From Limosilactobacillus caecicola (GTDB lineage Bacteria > Bacillota > Bacilli > Lactobacillales > Lactobacillaceae): DNA of 64,000 bases. The number at the start of each line of letters is the position of its first letter. Position 1 is the first letter of the stretch. The translations under genes and the position numbers were made by a program. Of this stretch, positions 38,996-49,128 are shown piece by piece. A model generated the notes under the pieces. The model was not told the DNA's origin. It saw only the letters and a program-made list of their open reading frames with translations, and did not search any database. The stretch covers positions 432,082 through 496,081 of the forward strand of contig NZ_CALPCI010000002.1 in the NCBI RefSeq assembly GCF_943192935.1, in the 5' to 3' direction.

Positions 38996-40368
38996 TAATT
39001 TTGCTCCTTTTGGCCCGTTAATTTTTCAACGGCTTCTACGAATTTGTCACCACGAACTTCAAAGCTTGGGAATTGGTCCCAACTAGCATTCGCAGGTGAC
39101 AGCAAAATAACATCACCAGGTTCACTTAAGTCCCATGCTTGCGGTACCGCAGTGACGGCATTGTCACTTTCGTAAACCGGAATATCAGCTTGCTGGCCAG
39201 CATCCTTCATTTTATCCTTACATTCACCAAACACAATTAAAGCTTTCACATGCTTCTTAAAGTACGGTACTAACCGTTCAAAGGTGTAGCCCCGATCTAA
39301 ACCACCAGCTAAAAGGATGACTGGCTTGTCAAATCCTTGTAAGGCCACTTCAGTCGCTTCAATATCTGTTGACTTAGAATCGTTGTAGAAAAGCCGGTCT
39401 TGGTATTCCATAACATATTGAAGTCGGTGACGAACCCCACCAAAGGTGGTCAATACTTTAACAATGGCTTCATTGCCAACACCACTCAATTTTGCTGCAG
39501 CGATTGCTGCTAATGCGTTTTCAACGTTTTGTGGTCCAATCAAACGAATATCTTTGGCTTCCATGATGCGTTCACCACGCCAGAAGATTGTCCCATCTTT
39601 AACATAGGCACCATCTTCACTCTTATCTAGCCGTGAAAATGGAACGATGGTTGCCGAAGAGCGCCGAGCAATTTCTTGCCATTCATCGCGGTCCCAATTC
39701 ATAATCAGATAATCATCTTTCGTTTGGTTCCGCGTAATGTTTAATTTAGCATTAATGTAATTTTCACGAGTCTTGTGGTAGTCAAGGTGATTAGAAAAGA
39801 TGTTAGTAATAACGGCAATATGTGGATGAATTTCGGGAGCTCCTAATAATTGGAAGCTCGATAATTCAGTGACTAGGTAATCATCAGCCGTTAATTCTTG
39901 GGCTGTTTTTGTAAAGGAAACACCAATATTACCAGCATATTTAGTTGTATGTGGTAATCCAGCATCTAGCATCTTTTGAATTAAAGTTGTGGTCGTTGTT
40001 TTACCATTTGAACCAGTAACACTGATGAGGTGACCAGGGAAAATTTCGTATCCTAATTCTGCTTCAGTAATGATCGGCGTCCCCTTTTTAACAAACGCCG
40101 CCACCAACGGAACATCATAAGGAATTCCTGGATTCTTAACTAAGTAGTCAAAGTCTTCATCGGCCAAGCTCAAAGGATTATCTCCAGTGATAACCTTGAT
40201 GCCGTCTTTTTCAAGATCTTCAACGATCGAAGGGTCTTTAGGTGTTTTTTGATCGTTAGCTACGACATCGGCACCTAACTTAACTAATAAATGTGCCGCG
40301 TTAATTCCACTCAGGCCAAACCCCATTACTAAAACTTTTTTACCTTCATATTTTGTAACATTCTTCAT
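38995..40368 (-). CDS. murD: MurD, UDP-MurNAc-alanine-D-glutamate ligase
   Basis: 457 residues. It adds D-Glu to UDP-MurNAc-L-Ala in the cytosol. The ATP-binding [15 protein letters not shown] motif (about residues 113-127), the [14 protein letters not shown] block and the C-terminal [29 protein letters not shown] region are all typical of Mur ligases. ATG with AAAGGTGA upstream, 15 bases after mraY. Confidence 0.97.
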   Translation of the reverse strand: MKNVTKYEGKKVLVMGFGLSGINAAHLLVKLGADVVANDQKTPKDPSIVEDLEKDGIKVITGDNPLSLADEDFDYLVKNPGIPYDVPLVAAFVKKGTPIITEAELGYEIFPGHLISVTGSNGKTTTTTLIQKMLDAGLPHTTKYAGNIGVSFTKTAQELTADDYLVTELSSFQLLGAPEIHPHIAVITNIFSNHLDYHKTRENYINAKLNITRNQTKDDYLIMNWDRDEWQEIARRSSATIVPFSRLDKSEDGAYVKDGTIFWRGERIMEAKDIRLIGPQNVENALAAIAAAKLSGVGNEAIVKVLTTFGGVRHRLQYVMEYQDRLFYNDSKSTDIEATEVALQGFDKPVILLAGGLDRGYTFERLVPYFKKHVKALIVFGECKDKMKDAGQQADIPVYESDNAVTAVPQAWDLSEPGDVILLSPANASWDQFPSFEVRGDKFVEAVEKLTGQKEQN

Positions 40369-40383
40369 AATATCACCTTTCCT

Positions 40384-41352
40384 TTATCCAAAAGCAATCA
40401 CAGTAACTACAGCAATGATGGCACATACTAATTGGAAAAGCCAAAAAGTAATGTCAATCTTCCATTCACTCCACCCAATCATCTCAAAGGTGTGGTGAAT
40501 TGGTGTCATCTTAAAGATCCGCTTCCCCGTGGTTTTAAAGGAAGCAACCTGTAAAATGACACTGGCCGTTTCAACAACGTAGACTAATCCAACCATTAAT
40601 AAGGACCACTCATGATGGAGTAATAGAGCTACGGCAGCTAAACTAGCACCCAATGCTAATGAACCCATATCACCCATAAAAATCTTGGCAGGTTTGTGGT
40701 TGAACGGGAAAAAGCCAATCAAGGCCCCAATCATGGTTAAACAGAAGACAGCAACTTCCAGCTGCTTTTGGTAAATTGCAATCACCAGGTAAGCTAAAAA
40801 CGAAATTGTTGCCAGACCGGTTACCAGGCCATCAAGCCCATCTGTCAGATTAACCGCGTTGGAAAAGCCAACCATCCAGAAAATAATGAACAAACCATAA
40901 AGCCAACCAATTTGCGATTCACCAAAGCCCATTTGAAAGCCTTCGTGTTGATAAATGACCGTAAAAATCATGGCAGCAACGACTTGACAAAGAAACTTTT
41001 GCCAAGGTTTAAAGCCTTCATTCTGATGATGAAAAATCTTAATGCTGTCGTCCCACATTCCAATTAAGCCATAAACCACCAATGTGAACAATAATGCCCA
41101 CATTGTGTTATTTAATAAGCCATCGAAAATACTCGTGACTAAAATTGCGACAGCCGCGGCCACAATGAACAACAAGCCACCCATCGTCGGAGTTCCCGCC
41201 TTCTTAGCATGCCAGGTAGGACCAATTTCGCGAATTTGTTGCCCCTCTTTTTTTGCACGGAAGTAGTGGATCAAATAAGGCATCAAAAAATAAGTAAGTA
41301 AGGCAGCGATCACCCCTGAAATCAGACCACTGACTAAGATTTTACTAGACAT
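40384..41352 (-). CDS. mraY: MraY, phospho-MurNAc-pentapeptide transferase
   Basis: 322 residues, about ten membrane helices. It joins phospho-MurNAc-pentapeptide to undecaprenyl phosphate (lipid I). Catalytic Asp residues lie in MWDDSIKIF and NLTDGLDGL, and the [13 protein letters not shown] motif is near the C-terminus. I chose the second in-frame ATG (41352): AGGAGG sits six bases upstream of it and abuts the first. Confidence 0.97.
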   Translation of the reverse strand: MSSKILVSGLISGVIAALLTYFLMPYLIHYFRAKKEGQQIREIGPTWHAKKAGTPTMGGLLFIVAAAVAILVTSIFDGLLNNTMWALLFTLVVYGLIGMWDDSIKIFHHQNEGFKPWQKFLCQVVAAMIFTVIYQHEGFQMGFGESQIGWLYGLFIIFWMVGFSNAVNLTDGLDGLVTGLATISFLAYLVIAIYQKQLEVAVFCLTMIGALIGFFPFNHKPAKIFMGDMGSLALGASLAAVALLLHHEWSLLMVGLVYVVETASVILQVASFKTTGKRIFKMTPIHHTFEMIGWSEWKIDITFWLFQLVCAIIAVVTVIAFG

Positions 41353-41367
41353 AAGCATCCTCCTAAA

Positions 41368-43518
41368 TCATTTCTCTTTAAATTTAACCGACAATTTTTG
41401 ATTCTTTTTTAAGACCGTGTTCGCCTTAATGCTCTGCTTTGTCACGTAACCATTACCAGAGTAATTAACTTGTAATTTCATCATTTGGGCCAATTGGCTA
41501 ACGTCCGCCTGGCTCCAGCCAGTGATATCAGGCATCGTCAATTTCCCGTTGGTGACTAAAATAATTCGATTATTGATAACCAAGCTGGAGTCAGCCGCGA
41601 TTGATTGTTGACGAACCTTTTTACCATTACCAACGACCGTCACTTGTAGGTGCTTTTTAGTAAGTTGTTCCTGAGCACTTTGGACATCTTGACCAATAAC
41701 GTTCGGCACCTTAACGACCCCTTGTTTTTTCGCGTTTGTGCTCTTTTGCTTAGCTAAAAGCGTTTTGATTAGTGGTGTGGTAATCGACGAAATTGTTTTT
41801 TCCGCAGCGCCATTCAGAGAAGTTGGTTTCCGCATCGTAATGTAGATAATATACTTAGGATTTTTTGCCGGGGCAAAACCAACAAACGAATAGATGTAGC
41901 TGTTGGAACCCTGCTCATATCCATGAGCACTCCCAATTTGAGCAGTCCCAGTTTTACCAGCAATCCGATACCCTTTGACTTTGTATAACTGTCCGGTCCC
42001 AACCTTATTATAAATGACACCTTCCATATATTTACGGGTTTGCTTTGCTGCTGAACTACTAATTGGGTGCCCAACTACCTTCGGCTTAATCCGTTTAATA
42101 ACTTTATTGTTACTGTTGGTAATTTTGCTGACGATGTAAGGGCGCATCATCTTACCATTATTGGCCACTGCTGAAAATGCCTGCATCATTTGCATGGTAT
42201 TAACCGTAATTCCTTGACCATACGCGGTATTCGCTTGTTCTAAGGCTCCTTTGAAAGTGGTAGTACCAGATGATTCACCAGACATTCCGTAAACCTTCGT
42301 TGCCCTTAAAAAGCCAAATTTCTTCAGGTACTTCATCCAGGTCTTCGAACCCATATTTTGTTCAATGTGGGCAAAGCCAACATTACTGGAACGATAAAAG
42401 GCTTCCTTATAGGTAATATTTCCCCAACCGCTGGTATTCCAGTCAGTAATTTTGCCACCACCCATTTGCCAAGTACCAGAGTCATAGGTAGCGTTAGGGT
42501 TAAAATTGCCAGAATCAATTGCGGACGCTAACGCAATGACTTTCATGGTAGAACCCGGCTCATAGGTATCCTGAATTAATGCATTGGTCCAGGAAGGGCT
42601 TTTGGAATTCATCGTTGGCCGCTGAGTTGCTGCAACAATTTTGCCAGTTTTAGCTTCCATAACAACTGCAGTCATTGCCTCTGGCTTAGCACTCTTATTA
42701 GCGCTCGTGACTAGATTTTCGAGCTGATGTTGAACGGTATTATTCAGGGTTAAGGTAATATTATTACCATTCTTTGCTGACTTCCCTTTTGAACTAGAAT
42801 CAGACAGCTGATAACCATAAACATCATTTTTGGATTTCTTTAATCCGTCTTGACCTTGTAATTGTTTATTAAAGTATTGTTCGAGCCCAATTTGACCGAC
42901 TAGTTTTGACTGACCAGTTTTGCTATTGGTTTTCACACTGGTCGAACCAAGTAATTGCCGAGCAAACTCGCCTTCTGGGTATTGACGGGCAGGTGTTTTC
43001 GTAAAATGAATTCCCGTTAAGTGCCGAGCCTTAATCTCCTCCATCTTGCTAACAGAAATATTGGCCCCCGCCGTACCAAATTGAACCTGGTAAAGCTTCT
43101 TCTTGGGGTTCAATGCTTTATAAATCTTCTTTTCTGAAATATTGAGGTATTCCGCTAATATTTTGGCAGTCCGTTTTTTGTTAGTAACATATAGTGGCTT
43201 TCCACTAACCGTTTTTTGATTTTTATCTAAGACGGCATAAACAGTATATTTACTGGTATCCTGAGCAAGCACGTTGCCATTGGCATCATATATTTTTCCC
43301 CGCTCAGCCGTAATCACTCGTGATTGCGTATAACGTTGTTGAGCGGCCGTAACTAAGTTATGATTTTTAACGTCCTTAAATATTGAAATATAAGCAAAAC
43401 GAACGATGAATAACAAAAAAAGGCCGGCAGCAACCACACACAACCATTTACCGAATTGTTTATGGTTTCGCAAGCCTGGATTATTCAGCGTTCGTTTTTT
43501 GTGTTCAGGAAATTTCAT
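41368..43518 (-). CDS. pbp2X: Class B penicillin-binding protein with PASTA domains (PBP2x type)
   Basis: 716 residues. The septal transpeptidase, partner of FtsW. An N-terminal membrane helix (WLCVVAAGLFLLFIVRFAYI) precedes the dimerisation domain. Transpeptidase motifs: EPGSTMK (Ser nucleophile, about residue 320), YRSSNVG and GKTGTAQIG. Two C-terminal PASTA domains (VPNVIGQDVQSAQEQL and MPDITGWSQADVSQL) follow, as in PBP2x/FtsI of cocci and lactobacilli. The start overlaps the ftsL stop (TAATG). Confidence 0.96.
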   Translation of the reverse strand: MKFPEHKKRTLNNPGLRNHKQFGKWLCVVAAGLFLLFIVRFAYISIFKDVKNHNLVTAAQQRYTQSRVITAERGKIYDANGNVLAQDTSKYTVYAVLDKNQKTVSGKPLYVTNKKRTAKILAEYLNISEKKIYKALNPKKKLYQVQFGTAGANISVSKMEEIKARHLTGIHFTKTPARQYPEGEFARQLLGSTSVKTNSKTGQSKLVGQIGLEQYFNKQLQGQDGLKKSKNDVYGYQLSDSSSKGKSAKNGNNITLTLNNTVQHQLENLVTSANKSAKPEAMTAVVMEAKTGKIVAATQRPTMNSKSPSWTNALIQDTYEPGSTMKVIALASAIDSGNFNPNATYDSGTWQMGGGKITDWNTSGWGNITYKEAFYRSSNVGFAHIEQNMGSKTWMKYLKKFGFLRATKVYGMSGESSGTTTFKGALEQANTAYGQGITVNTMQMMQAFSAVANNGKMMRPYIVSKITNSNNKVIKRIKPKVVGHPISSSAAKQTRKYMEGVIYNKVGTGQLYKVKGYRIAGKTGTAQIGSAHGYEQGSNSYIYSFVGFAPAKNPKYIIYITMRKPTSLNGAAEKTISSITTPLIKTLLAKQKSTNAKKQGVVKVPNVIGQDVQSAQEQLTKKHLQVTVVGNGKKVRQQSIAADSSLVINNRIILVTNGKLTMPDITGWSQADVSQLAQMMKLQVNYSGNGYVTKQSIKANTVLKKNQKLSVKFKEK

Positions 43519-43880
43519 TATTTATTAACGTTCCTTACATTAGTATTTGAATCTTTAAGGTTATACTTCTTTGCAACTTTTTGCAAGTTAGGTTGACTGG
43601 TGATCTCACTAATCTCTTGTTGCTGACTAATGTTGGAATTATTAACTTTACTAATTTTAGTTTGGACATTCTGGAGATGACGTTGCGAGTTAGTAACACC
43701 AATCTTGGCCGAAATTAAGCTGACCATCATAATGCAAACAATGGCAGCACAAAAAATCGTGATTACATATTCAAATTTTGAAATTGCCACTGGCCGAAAC
43801 TTTGACTGTGACTGGTGATCTTGTCGTTCCACCTGTTGAGGTTCAGTTAATTTTCTCGCAACGTTACTATTGTAATCCAT
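43518..43880 (-). CDS. ftsL: Cell-division protein FtsL
   Basis: 120 residues: a charged cytoplasmic N-terminus, one membrane helix (FEYVITIFCAAIVCIMMVSLI, about residues 37-57) and an extracellular heptad coiled coil (VQTKISKVNNSNISQQQEIS). It acts with DivIB and DivIC to activate septal synthesis. The ATG at 43880 has AAAGGAT at ten bases; a GTG three codons earlier abuts that box. Confidence 0.9.
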   Translation of the reverse strand: MDYNSNVARKLTEPQQVERQDHQSQSKFRPVAISKFEYVITIFCAAIVCIMMVSLISAKIGVTNSQRHLQNVQTKISKVNNSNISQQQEISEITSQPNLQKVAKKYNLKDSNTNVRNVNK

Positions 43881-43904
43881 GATGTCCACTATCCTTTGAT
43901 GATT

Positions 43905-44846
43905 CTATTTAATTCTTTCAATAATTCTTAGATGGGCGCTATGTGCCCGGTGATTATGAGTAAGTTCCGCTTGCGTCGGTTCAATCGGTTTTTTATTAAC
44001 CAACTTAAAATCAGGTTGCATTTCAACGGGAACCACCGGCAACCCTGCAGGAACATCTTGCAAAGTTGTTTTTTCCCGAAACATGGTTTTAACGAGACGG
44101 TCTTCCAGTGATTGAAAAGTGATCACACTAATTCGACCACCAACTTCCAATAAATCAAGTGCTTGCTCAAGAGATGTCTCTAGCACACCTAGTTCATCGT
44201 TGACAGCAATCCGAATTGCCTGGAAAGTTCGTTTGGCTGGATGACCACCGTGACGCCTTGCTCGAGCAGGAATTGCTTCCTTAATCACATCCACCAATTG
44301 AAAAGTTGTGACAATCGGCGCTTCTTGCCGGTGTTTTTCAATCGACCGGGCAATCGATTTGGCAAAACGTTCCTCACCATATCGGTAAAGAATTTTTACT
44401 AACCGTTCGTATGGCCACTCATTGACAACCTCATAAGCAGATAATTTTTGCTGCTGATTCATCCGCATATCCAATTTGGCATCATGCTGATAGCTGAAGC
44501 CGCGTTTGGCATCATCAAACTGGGGAGAAGAAACACCCAGGTCATAAACAATACCATCAATATGTGTAACACCATGTTCAGCTAAAGTAGAACGAAGATT
44601 TTTAAAATTACTTTTGATGAAGGTTAAGTGTTGATTTTGAACATATTGAGCAAGATGCTCTTGATTGTAATCAATTGCGGTTTGATCTTGATCAAACGCA
44701 TATAGATGGCCATCACGGAGCTTGGAAAGGATCAACCCACTATGGCCACCGCCACCTAACGTGGCATCCACATAAATGCCATCAGGATTGATGTTCAAAC
44801 CATCAACTGCTTCATGTAGGAGAACTGTAACGTGATCAAATTCCAT
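43905..44846 (-). CDS. rsmH: 16S rRNA (cytosine1402-N4)-methyltransferase
   Basis: 313 residues. It methylates C1402 in the ribosomal decoding centre. The SAM-binding [16 protein letters not shown] (about residues 26-41), the [15 protein letters not shown] motif and the PSKR-like [18 protein letters not shown] block are intact. ATG with an AGGAGGAG box, in the conserved mraZ-rsmH-ftsL-pbp order. Confidence 0.97.
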   Translation of the reverse strand: MEFDHVTVLLHEAVDGLNINPDGIYVDATLGGGGHSGLILSKLRDGHLYAFDQDQTAIDYNQEHLAQYVQNQHLTFIKSNFKNLRSTLAEHGVTHIDGIVYDLGVSSPQFDDAKRGFSYQHDAKLDMRMNQQQKLSAYEVVNEWPYERLVKILYRYGEERFAKSIARSIEKHRQEAPIVTTFQLVDVIKEAIPARARRHGGHPAKRTFQAIRIAVNDELGVLETSLEQALDLLEVGGRISVITFQSLEDRLVKTMFREKTTLQDVPAGLPVVPVEMQPDFKLVNKKPIEPTQAELTHNHRAHSAHLRIIERIK

Positions 44847-44864
44847 GAATTGCGTTCTCCTCCT

Positions 44865-45293
44865 CTAAAAATCAAAATCGATATCTTCAGCAACGTCAGT
44901 AAAATCTTCAGCGGCCTGTTCGCTATATTCCTGCCAAGCGGTTTCATCCCAAATTTCAAAGTGGGACGAAACACCCACAATCATGCATTTCTTGGAAATC
45001 TTAGCGTAATCAATTAAGGTCTTGGATAAGTTGACCCGACCTTGACGATCAAACTCACATTCGATGGCTGCGGAATAAATTAACCGCACAAATTGTCGAA
45101 CATTCTTTTTAGTCATCGGCAATTTTTCTAATTGCTGTTTCAATTTATCCCATTCAGCCATTGAATAGCCGGATAAACACTGATCCATGCCTCGAGTAAT
45201 AACAAATCGCTCACCCAACTGTGAGCGAAACTTTGCGGGGATGATTAGTCGACCTTTATTGTCAATTGTGTGATTAAATTCACCCATGAACAT
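44865..45293 (-). CDS. mraZ: MraZ, transcriptional regulator of the dcw cluster
   Basis: 142 residues with two AbrB-like SpoVT domains: MGEFNHTIDNKGRLIIPAKFR at the N-terminus and CEFDRQGRVNLSKTLIDYA in the second half, each carrying a DXXXR signature. MraZ forms ring oligomers and binds GTGGG-type direct repeats upstream of its own gene, which are visible at 45328-45357. First ATG with a GGGGGG box. First gene of the dcw operon. Confidence 0.97.
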   Translation of the reverse strand: MFMGEFNHTIDNKGRLIIPAKFRSQLGERFVITRGMDQCLSGYSMAEWDKLKQQLEKLPMTKKNVRQFVRLIYSAAIECEFDRQGRVNLSKTLIDYAKISKKCMIVGVSSHFEIWDETAWQEYSEQAAEDFTDVAEDIDFDF

Positions 45294-45327
45294 GGACTAA
45301 TCCCCCCTTTCCTTGATTACAAGAATA

Positions 45328-45357
45328 GTTTACCACAATCCCCCACTTCCCACCACA
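45328..45357 (-). promoter_or_regulatory. MraZ-box operator overlapping the mraZ promoter
   Basis: Three contiguous 10-base direct repeats on the minus strand: TGTGGTGGGA (45357-45348), AGTGGGGGAT (45347-45338) and TGTGGTAAAC (45337-45328). A possible fourth GTGG unit lies at 45378-45369. The 10-bp period matches known MraZ boxes. The last repeat contains an extended -10 TGgTAAACT, so the operator would cover the promoter. Confidence 0.65.
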
Positions 45358-45384
45358 CTGTTATTATTATCCACCACTTAATAG

Positions 45385-45420
45385 CAAAAAAAGGCGTCAT
45401 CCAAACTGGATGACGCCTTT
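45385..45420 (-). terminator. Terminator between the DUF3397 gene and mraZ
   Basis: An AAAGGCGTCATCCA/TGGATGACGCCTTT stem with a short loop on the minus strand, then seven T residues. Confidence 0.9.
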
Positions 45421-45441
45421 AACCATAGGAATAATAAGCTT

Positions 45442-45801
45442 TTAAGGGGTGGGGAGATGATAACAAAAAATTGAGACAACATATGAAATAATGATCAATA
45501 AACAGCCAAATGAGCAAAATTTCACCCAAAAACGACGGTATAAAAACTCGTGCTGAGTAACTAATTGTTTAATAACCAAGAAGACCGCTAACGCAGCCAG
45601 GATAATTAACGGATAGGCAATATAGTAGTAACCTAAATTCCACCAGGTTAAGATGTACATAATAATTAGCCAAGCACCTGGATGATGAATTCGTGGGGAA
45701 TGGTGGGGGTGGCCCTTCTTAAAAACGACGAAAAACATTTTTTCAATAAACCAATAGCATACAATAATTAGTAATTCTATCAATAAGCGCTGATAATTCA
45801 A
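45442..45801 (-). CDS. DUF3397 family membrane protein
   Basis: 119 residues with four hydrophobic helices (LLIELLIIVCYWFIE, then around AWLIIMYILTWWNLGYY, PLIILAALAVFLVI and FGCLLIIISYVVSIF). This is the small integral membrane protein usually found just upstream of mraZ in lactobacilli. No function is known. I chose the TTG at 45801 with AAAGGA nine bases upstream; another TTG six codons earlier overlaps that box. Confidence 0.78.
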   Translation of the reverse strand: MNYQRLLIELLIIVCYWFIEKMFFVVFKKGHPHHSPRIHHPGAWLIIMYILTWWNLGYYYIAYPLIILAALAVFLVIKQLVTQHEFLYRRFWVKFCSFGCLLIIISYVVSIFCYHLPTP

Positions 45802-45865
45802 TTTTTCTAATCCTTTCAATCCGTAACAATACTACCTTATACTATCATATCTCTGCGAAGATAAT

Positions 45866-45894
45866 TTGAATTTCATCACCAGATTGATTAAACT
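45866..45894 (+). promoter_or_regulatory. Promoter of the DUF4044 gene
   Basis: TTGAAT (45866-45871), a 17-base spacer, TAAACT (45889-45894), about 35 bases before the start codon. Confidence 0.45.
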
Positions 45895-45929
45895 GGTACG
45901 TAGTAATTTTGAAATAAGGAATGGGTTCT

Positions 45930-46049
45930 ATGCAAAAAAAGAAAAAATCTACTTTTCAAAAAATCACGATGGTTGCCGTTTGGTTAATGTTAATTGCCAT
46001 GTTAGGCTCATTAATTCTTGGGGCTGTATCATCATTAAACCTGATGTAA
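45930..46049 (+). CDS. DUF4044 family small membrane protein
   Basis: A 39-residue protein, missed by length cut-offs. A basic N-terminus (MQKKKKSTFQKI) leads into a single membrane helix (MVAVWLMLIAMLGSLILGAV). It matches the small DUF4044 proteins of lactobacilli in size, charge and position near ftsK and mraZ. AAGGA lies nine bases before the ATG. Function unknown. Confidence 0.75.
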   Translation: MQKKKKSTFQKITMVAVWLMLIAMLGSLILGAVSSLNLM

Positions 46050-46088
46050 AGAAATATAAACTATCAGACCTAGTTCGTAATTAATAGA

Positions 46089-46129
46089 TAGGGGTCCCAG
46101 CGTCCGGAAAACCGAATGCTGGGACCCTA
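46089..46129 (+). terminator. Hairpin between convergent DUF4044 gene and ftsK
   Basis: A very stable GGGGTCCCAGC/GCTGGGACCCT inverted repeat with an 18-base loop. T tracts are short on both sides, but its place between convergent genes suggests a shared terminator. Confidence 0.65.
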
Positions 46130-46136
46130 TTGCTGT

Positions 46137-48431
46137 CTATTCTTCTTTTTGTTTATAAACTTCACGCGGCTTAGAACCATTCGCTGGACCAATGTAACCA
46201 CGTTGCTCTAAGTCATCGATAATTCGAGCAGCCCGGTTATAGCCAATCCTAAACCGGCGCTGAATCAACGACGTAGAAGCCTTTTGCTGATCAACAACGA
46301 AGTCTAAAGCTTCAGGAAAAAGCTCATCTTGATCCGCAGACTCCTCTTCTTGTTTAATTTCTTCATCACTAACAACCATGCTTTCATCATAATCAGCTGG
46401 TTGCTCTTCTTTAATAAACTTGACCACATTTTCAACATCTGTATCTGAAATGAAGGCTCCTTGAACACGGGTTGGTTTATTTTGATCAATTGGTTCAAAA
46501 AGCATATCACCACGACCCAATAGTTTTTCAGCCCCGTTCGTATCAATGATCGTTCGCGAATCAACACCACTGGAAACGGCGAAGGCGATCCGGGATGGCA
46601 CATTCGCCTTAATCAGACCGGTAATCACGTCAACGGATGGGCGTTGGGTTGCCAAAATCATGTGGATCCCAGCGGCCCGCCCCATTTGAGCAATCCGCAC
46701 AATTGAATCTTCGACCTCTTTTGAAACAGTCATCATCAAATCGGCCAATTCATCAACTACGACTAAAATCAATGGCAAGTAAGGATGAGTGGTGTCCTGA
46801 TCATGATTTTTTTGCAGAAGTTCGTTGTAACCATTAATATTCCGAATCCCAAAATTAGCGAATAATTCGTAACGCCGTTCCATCTCAGCGACGACCTTAG
46901 CTAAAGCTCGCGCCGCCTTTTTGGGATCAGACACCACTGGTGACAACAAATGTGGAATCCCGTTATAAACACTCAGTTCGACTTTTTTAGGGTCAATCAT
47001 GAGGAATTTCACTTGGTGCGGCTTAGCCTTCAACAAGATACTGGTAATAATGACATTAATTGCCACTGATTTACCACTCCCGGTCGCTCCGGCAATTAAT
47101 AAGTGGGGCATTTTCGTCAAGTCAGCTGTCATCACATCACCAGTCACGGTTCTTCCTAAAGGAACTTCTAGCGGCCGATCAAGGTGAGCAGGAGTAGATT
47201 CAACCATATTTCGAAAGCCAACTGTCGCAATTTTCTTGTTGGGCACCTCAATCCCTATCAACGATTTACCAGGAATAGGCGCCTCAATCCGAATATCCTT
47301 AGCAGCTAAAGCGAGTGCTAAATCATCGGCCAAATGGGTAATCCGACTCACCTTTACCCCAACAGCGGGACGTAGTTCATATTTGGTGACAGATGGACCG
47401 AGGTTAACATTTTCGACTGTTGCTTCCACGCCAAATGATTTCAGCGTTGATTGTAACTTTTGTGTATTGGCCTTAATTGAATTTAAGTCGGCACTCTGGT
47501 CCGTCGCATCCACTTTCGTCAATAATGAAGTTGATGGTAATTGATAATTGGCATCGTCATTGCCCGTTGCCTCAGCAAAGTCCCCCACTTGATCAGACTC
47601 TGCCGCTTTTTGATTAGTTGAAACAGGTTTAGGGGTTGCTGGTGAACTAGCCTGACTCTCCGGTTGAGCGGCAACTGTAATTTTGGGCTCTGGTGCCGGT
47701 GTTTGCTGCTGTGCACTGATCGCTTTTTTAGCCTCAGGAGCACTAGTTTGCTGTTTCTGGGTAGATTGAGCACTGCTGGATTGATCATTCTTGGGTTCAG
47801 GCAATTTAAATTGTTGATTACGGACCTGTTGAATCAAATTGATTATAGCGTGATGACACCACACGAGAATTTTTTGCCAAGGAATTTGAAAGAAGACAAT
47901 AATTCCCACCAACATCAATAACCAAGCTAGCGCAATTGAGCCCACTTGACCGAGTAAGAAACTACTCAAAGTGTAAAATCCGGCGCCTAACAAGCCACCA
48001 CCAATTGGCATGGTGCTGTCAGAATTAATCACATTTTGCCCAACGTTGTTCCAAGTGATTTGGAAAAAATGACTATGTTGATTGATTTCCCCAACCATTT
48101 GCGCATGGAGTAATAGCAATAACCCAACGTAAAAGATGAGCATTCCCCAAACCCAATTTTGACGAAAACGAACAAGTTGATTGTAAATAATCAGGCCAAT
48201 CGAATACAGCACAACAATCAACATCAATAATAGGTAACTTTGTCCAACCAACATCTTGTAAACGCCAAGGACTAAAGTCCCAATCGCGCCTAACTGGAAC
48301 ATTCCCGTTAAGGTTAGCAAAATAATGAGCACACCCAACAAACTACCGGCGAGGTGATTACCCTTCCGATTTTTGGTTGAACGGGTTCTTTTGGTTTGTG
48401 AACGTCGTTTTGAAGATGCTTTTCTCGCCAT
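46137..48431 (-). CDS. ftsK: FtsK/SpoIIIE DNA translocase
   Basis: 764 residues. It moves chromosome termini through the closing septum. Four to five N-terminal membrane helices (about residues 28-190), a disordered Q/A/P/S-rich linker (about 205-300), then the RecA-like motor with Walker [17 protein letters not shown] (about 435) and Walker [11 protein letters not shown]. The C-terminal winged-helix gamma domain ([20 protein letters not shown]) reads polarity sequences in DNA. ATG with AAGGAAG box. Confidence 0.96.
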   Translation of the reverse strand: MARKASSKRRSQTKRTRSTKNRKGNHLAGSLLGVLIILLTLTGMFQLGAIGTLVLGVYKMLVGQSYLLLMLIVVLYSIGLIIYNQLVRFRQNWVWGMLIFYVGLLLLLHAQMVGEINQHSHFFQITWNNVGQNVINSDSTMPIGGGLLGAGFYTLSSFLLGQVGSIALAWLLMLVGIIVFFQIPWQKILVWCHHAIINLIQQVRNQQFKLPEPKNDQSSSAQSTQKQQTSAPEAKKAISAQQQTPAPEPKITVAAQPESQASSPATPKPVSTNQKAAESDQVGDFAEATGNDDANYQLPSTSLLTKVDATDQSADLNSIKANTQKLQSTLKSFGVEATVENVNLGPSVTKYELRPAVGVKVSRITHLADDLALALAAKDIRIEAPIPGKSLIGIEVPNKKIATVGFRNMVESTPAHLDRPLEVPLGRTVTGDVMTADLTKMPHLLIAGATGSGKSVAINVIITSILLKAKPHQVKFLMIDPKKVELSVYNGIPHLLSPVVSDPKKAARALAKVVAEMERRYELFANFGIRNINGYNELLQKNHDQDTTHPYLPLILVVVDELADLMMTVSKEVEDSIVRIAQMGRAAGIHMILATQRPSVDVITGLIKANVPSRIAFAVSSGVDSRTIIDTNGAEKLLGRGDMLFEPIDQNKPTRVQGAFISDTDVENVVKFIKEEQPADYDESMVVSDEEIKQEEESADQDELFPEALDFVVDQQKASTSLIQRRFRIGYNRAARIIDDLEQRGYIGPANGSKPREVYKQKEE

Positions 48432-48443
48432 TTGAATTCTTCC

Positions 48444-48953
48444 TTACTTTAATTTATCAAATGTATATTTGTGAGTTCGTGCCAAATTAGGAAATTGTTG
48501 TTGTCGTAATGCTTCATAGATCACAATTGCAGCGCTATTAGAAAGGTTTAGTGCACGAATATTTTGATCATTTTGTGGAATGCGAATCGCTAAATCTGGG
48601 TAGCGACGCATAAAGGGCTCCGGCAACCCCGTCGTCTCTTTACCAAACAAAAAGTAGTGATCACCAGCAGCCGTGTAATCGACGTCAGTATAATCACGAG
48701 TGGCAAACTTTGAAACCAAGTATAAGTGCTGTAAATTGTCAACCGAATCCATAAAGTCAAGTAAATCATCGTGGTAGACTACTTTGACCTTATCCCAGTA
48801 ATCTAAACCAGCTCGTTTCATGTGTTTATCATCCGTAGAAAAACCTAACGGCTTAATTAAATGCAGAATCGTATTTGTTCCCGCACAAGTGCGCGCAATG
48901 TTTCCTGTATTAGCAGGAAATAGTGGTTCAAAGAGTACAATGTGATTGGTCAT
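48444..48953 (-). CDS. trmL: tRNA (cytidine(34)-2'-O)-methyltransferase TrmL
   Basis: 169 residues of the SPOUT class. TrmL methylates the ribose of wobble C34/U34 in tRNA-Leu. The N-terminal LFEPLFPANTGNIARTCAGT and the C-terminal knot GLPEPFMRRYPDLAIRIPQN plus RALNLSNSAAIVIYEALRQQ are diagnostic. The gene is preceded by a promoter and a structured leader ending in a terminator (48982-49104), suggesting regulated read-through. Confidence 0.94.
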   Translation of the reverse strand: MTNHIVLFEPLFPANTGNIARTCAGTNTILHLIKPLGFSTDDKHMKRAGLDYWDKVKVVYHDDLLDFMDSVDNLQHLYLVSKFATRDYTDVDYTAAGDHYFLFGKETTGLPEPFMRRYPDLAIRIPQNDQNIRALNLSNSAAIVIYEALRQQQFPNLARTHKYTFDKLK

Positions 48954-48981
48954 GACTAGTTAATCCCCTTTTTGGCAAATA

Positions 48982-49092
48982 AAAAAAGCAGAGTCTCGGT
49001 GTGGGCACGGCGAAACGCTGCTTTAATGAAGTACACCTTAGCAAGTACCAACGAACCCAACTGATCGATGTCGCTTGCTAAACGATTTCTAA
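48982..49092 (-). ncRNA. Structured leader RNA upstream of trmL, possible attenuator
   Basis: From the promoter at 49099-49126 a leader is predicted with two elements. The first is a TTAGCAAG/CTTGCTAA stem (49082-49075 with 49046-49039) enclosing about 28 bases. The second is an AAAGCAG/CTGCTTT hairpin (49025-48982) with internal TCG/CGA and GTG/CAC pairing, followed by seven T residues. It does not match a riboswitch or T-box that I recognise. It could be an attenuator for trmL or a small RNA. Confidence 0.55.
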
Positions 49093-49098
49093 AAAATA

Positions 49099-49126
49099 TT
49101 ATATCACAATTAAAGAGTGATACAAG
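49099..49126 (-). promoter_or_regulatory. Promoter of the trmL leader
   Basis: TTGTAT (49126-49121), a 16-base spacer, consensus TATAAT (49104-49099). It lies about 150 bases upstream of trmL. Confidence 0.65.
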
Positions 49127-49128
49127 CT

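Noticed and set aside
45866..46084. 72-codon plus-strand frame overlapping the DUF4044 gene
   Set aside because: It overlaps the 39-residue DUF4044 gene in a different frame; the DUF4044 frame has the ribosome binding site and a clear membrane-protein sequence.
46089..46129. Strong GC-rich hairpin considered as a riboswitch or small RNA
   Set aside because: It lies between the ends of two convergent genes, which is best explained as a shared terminator.
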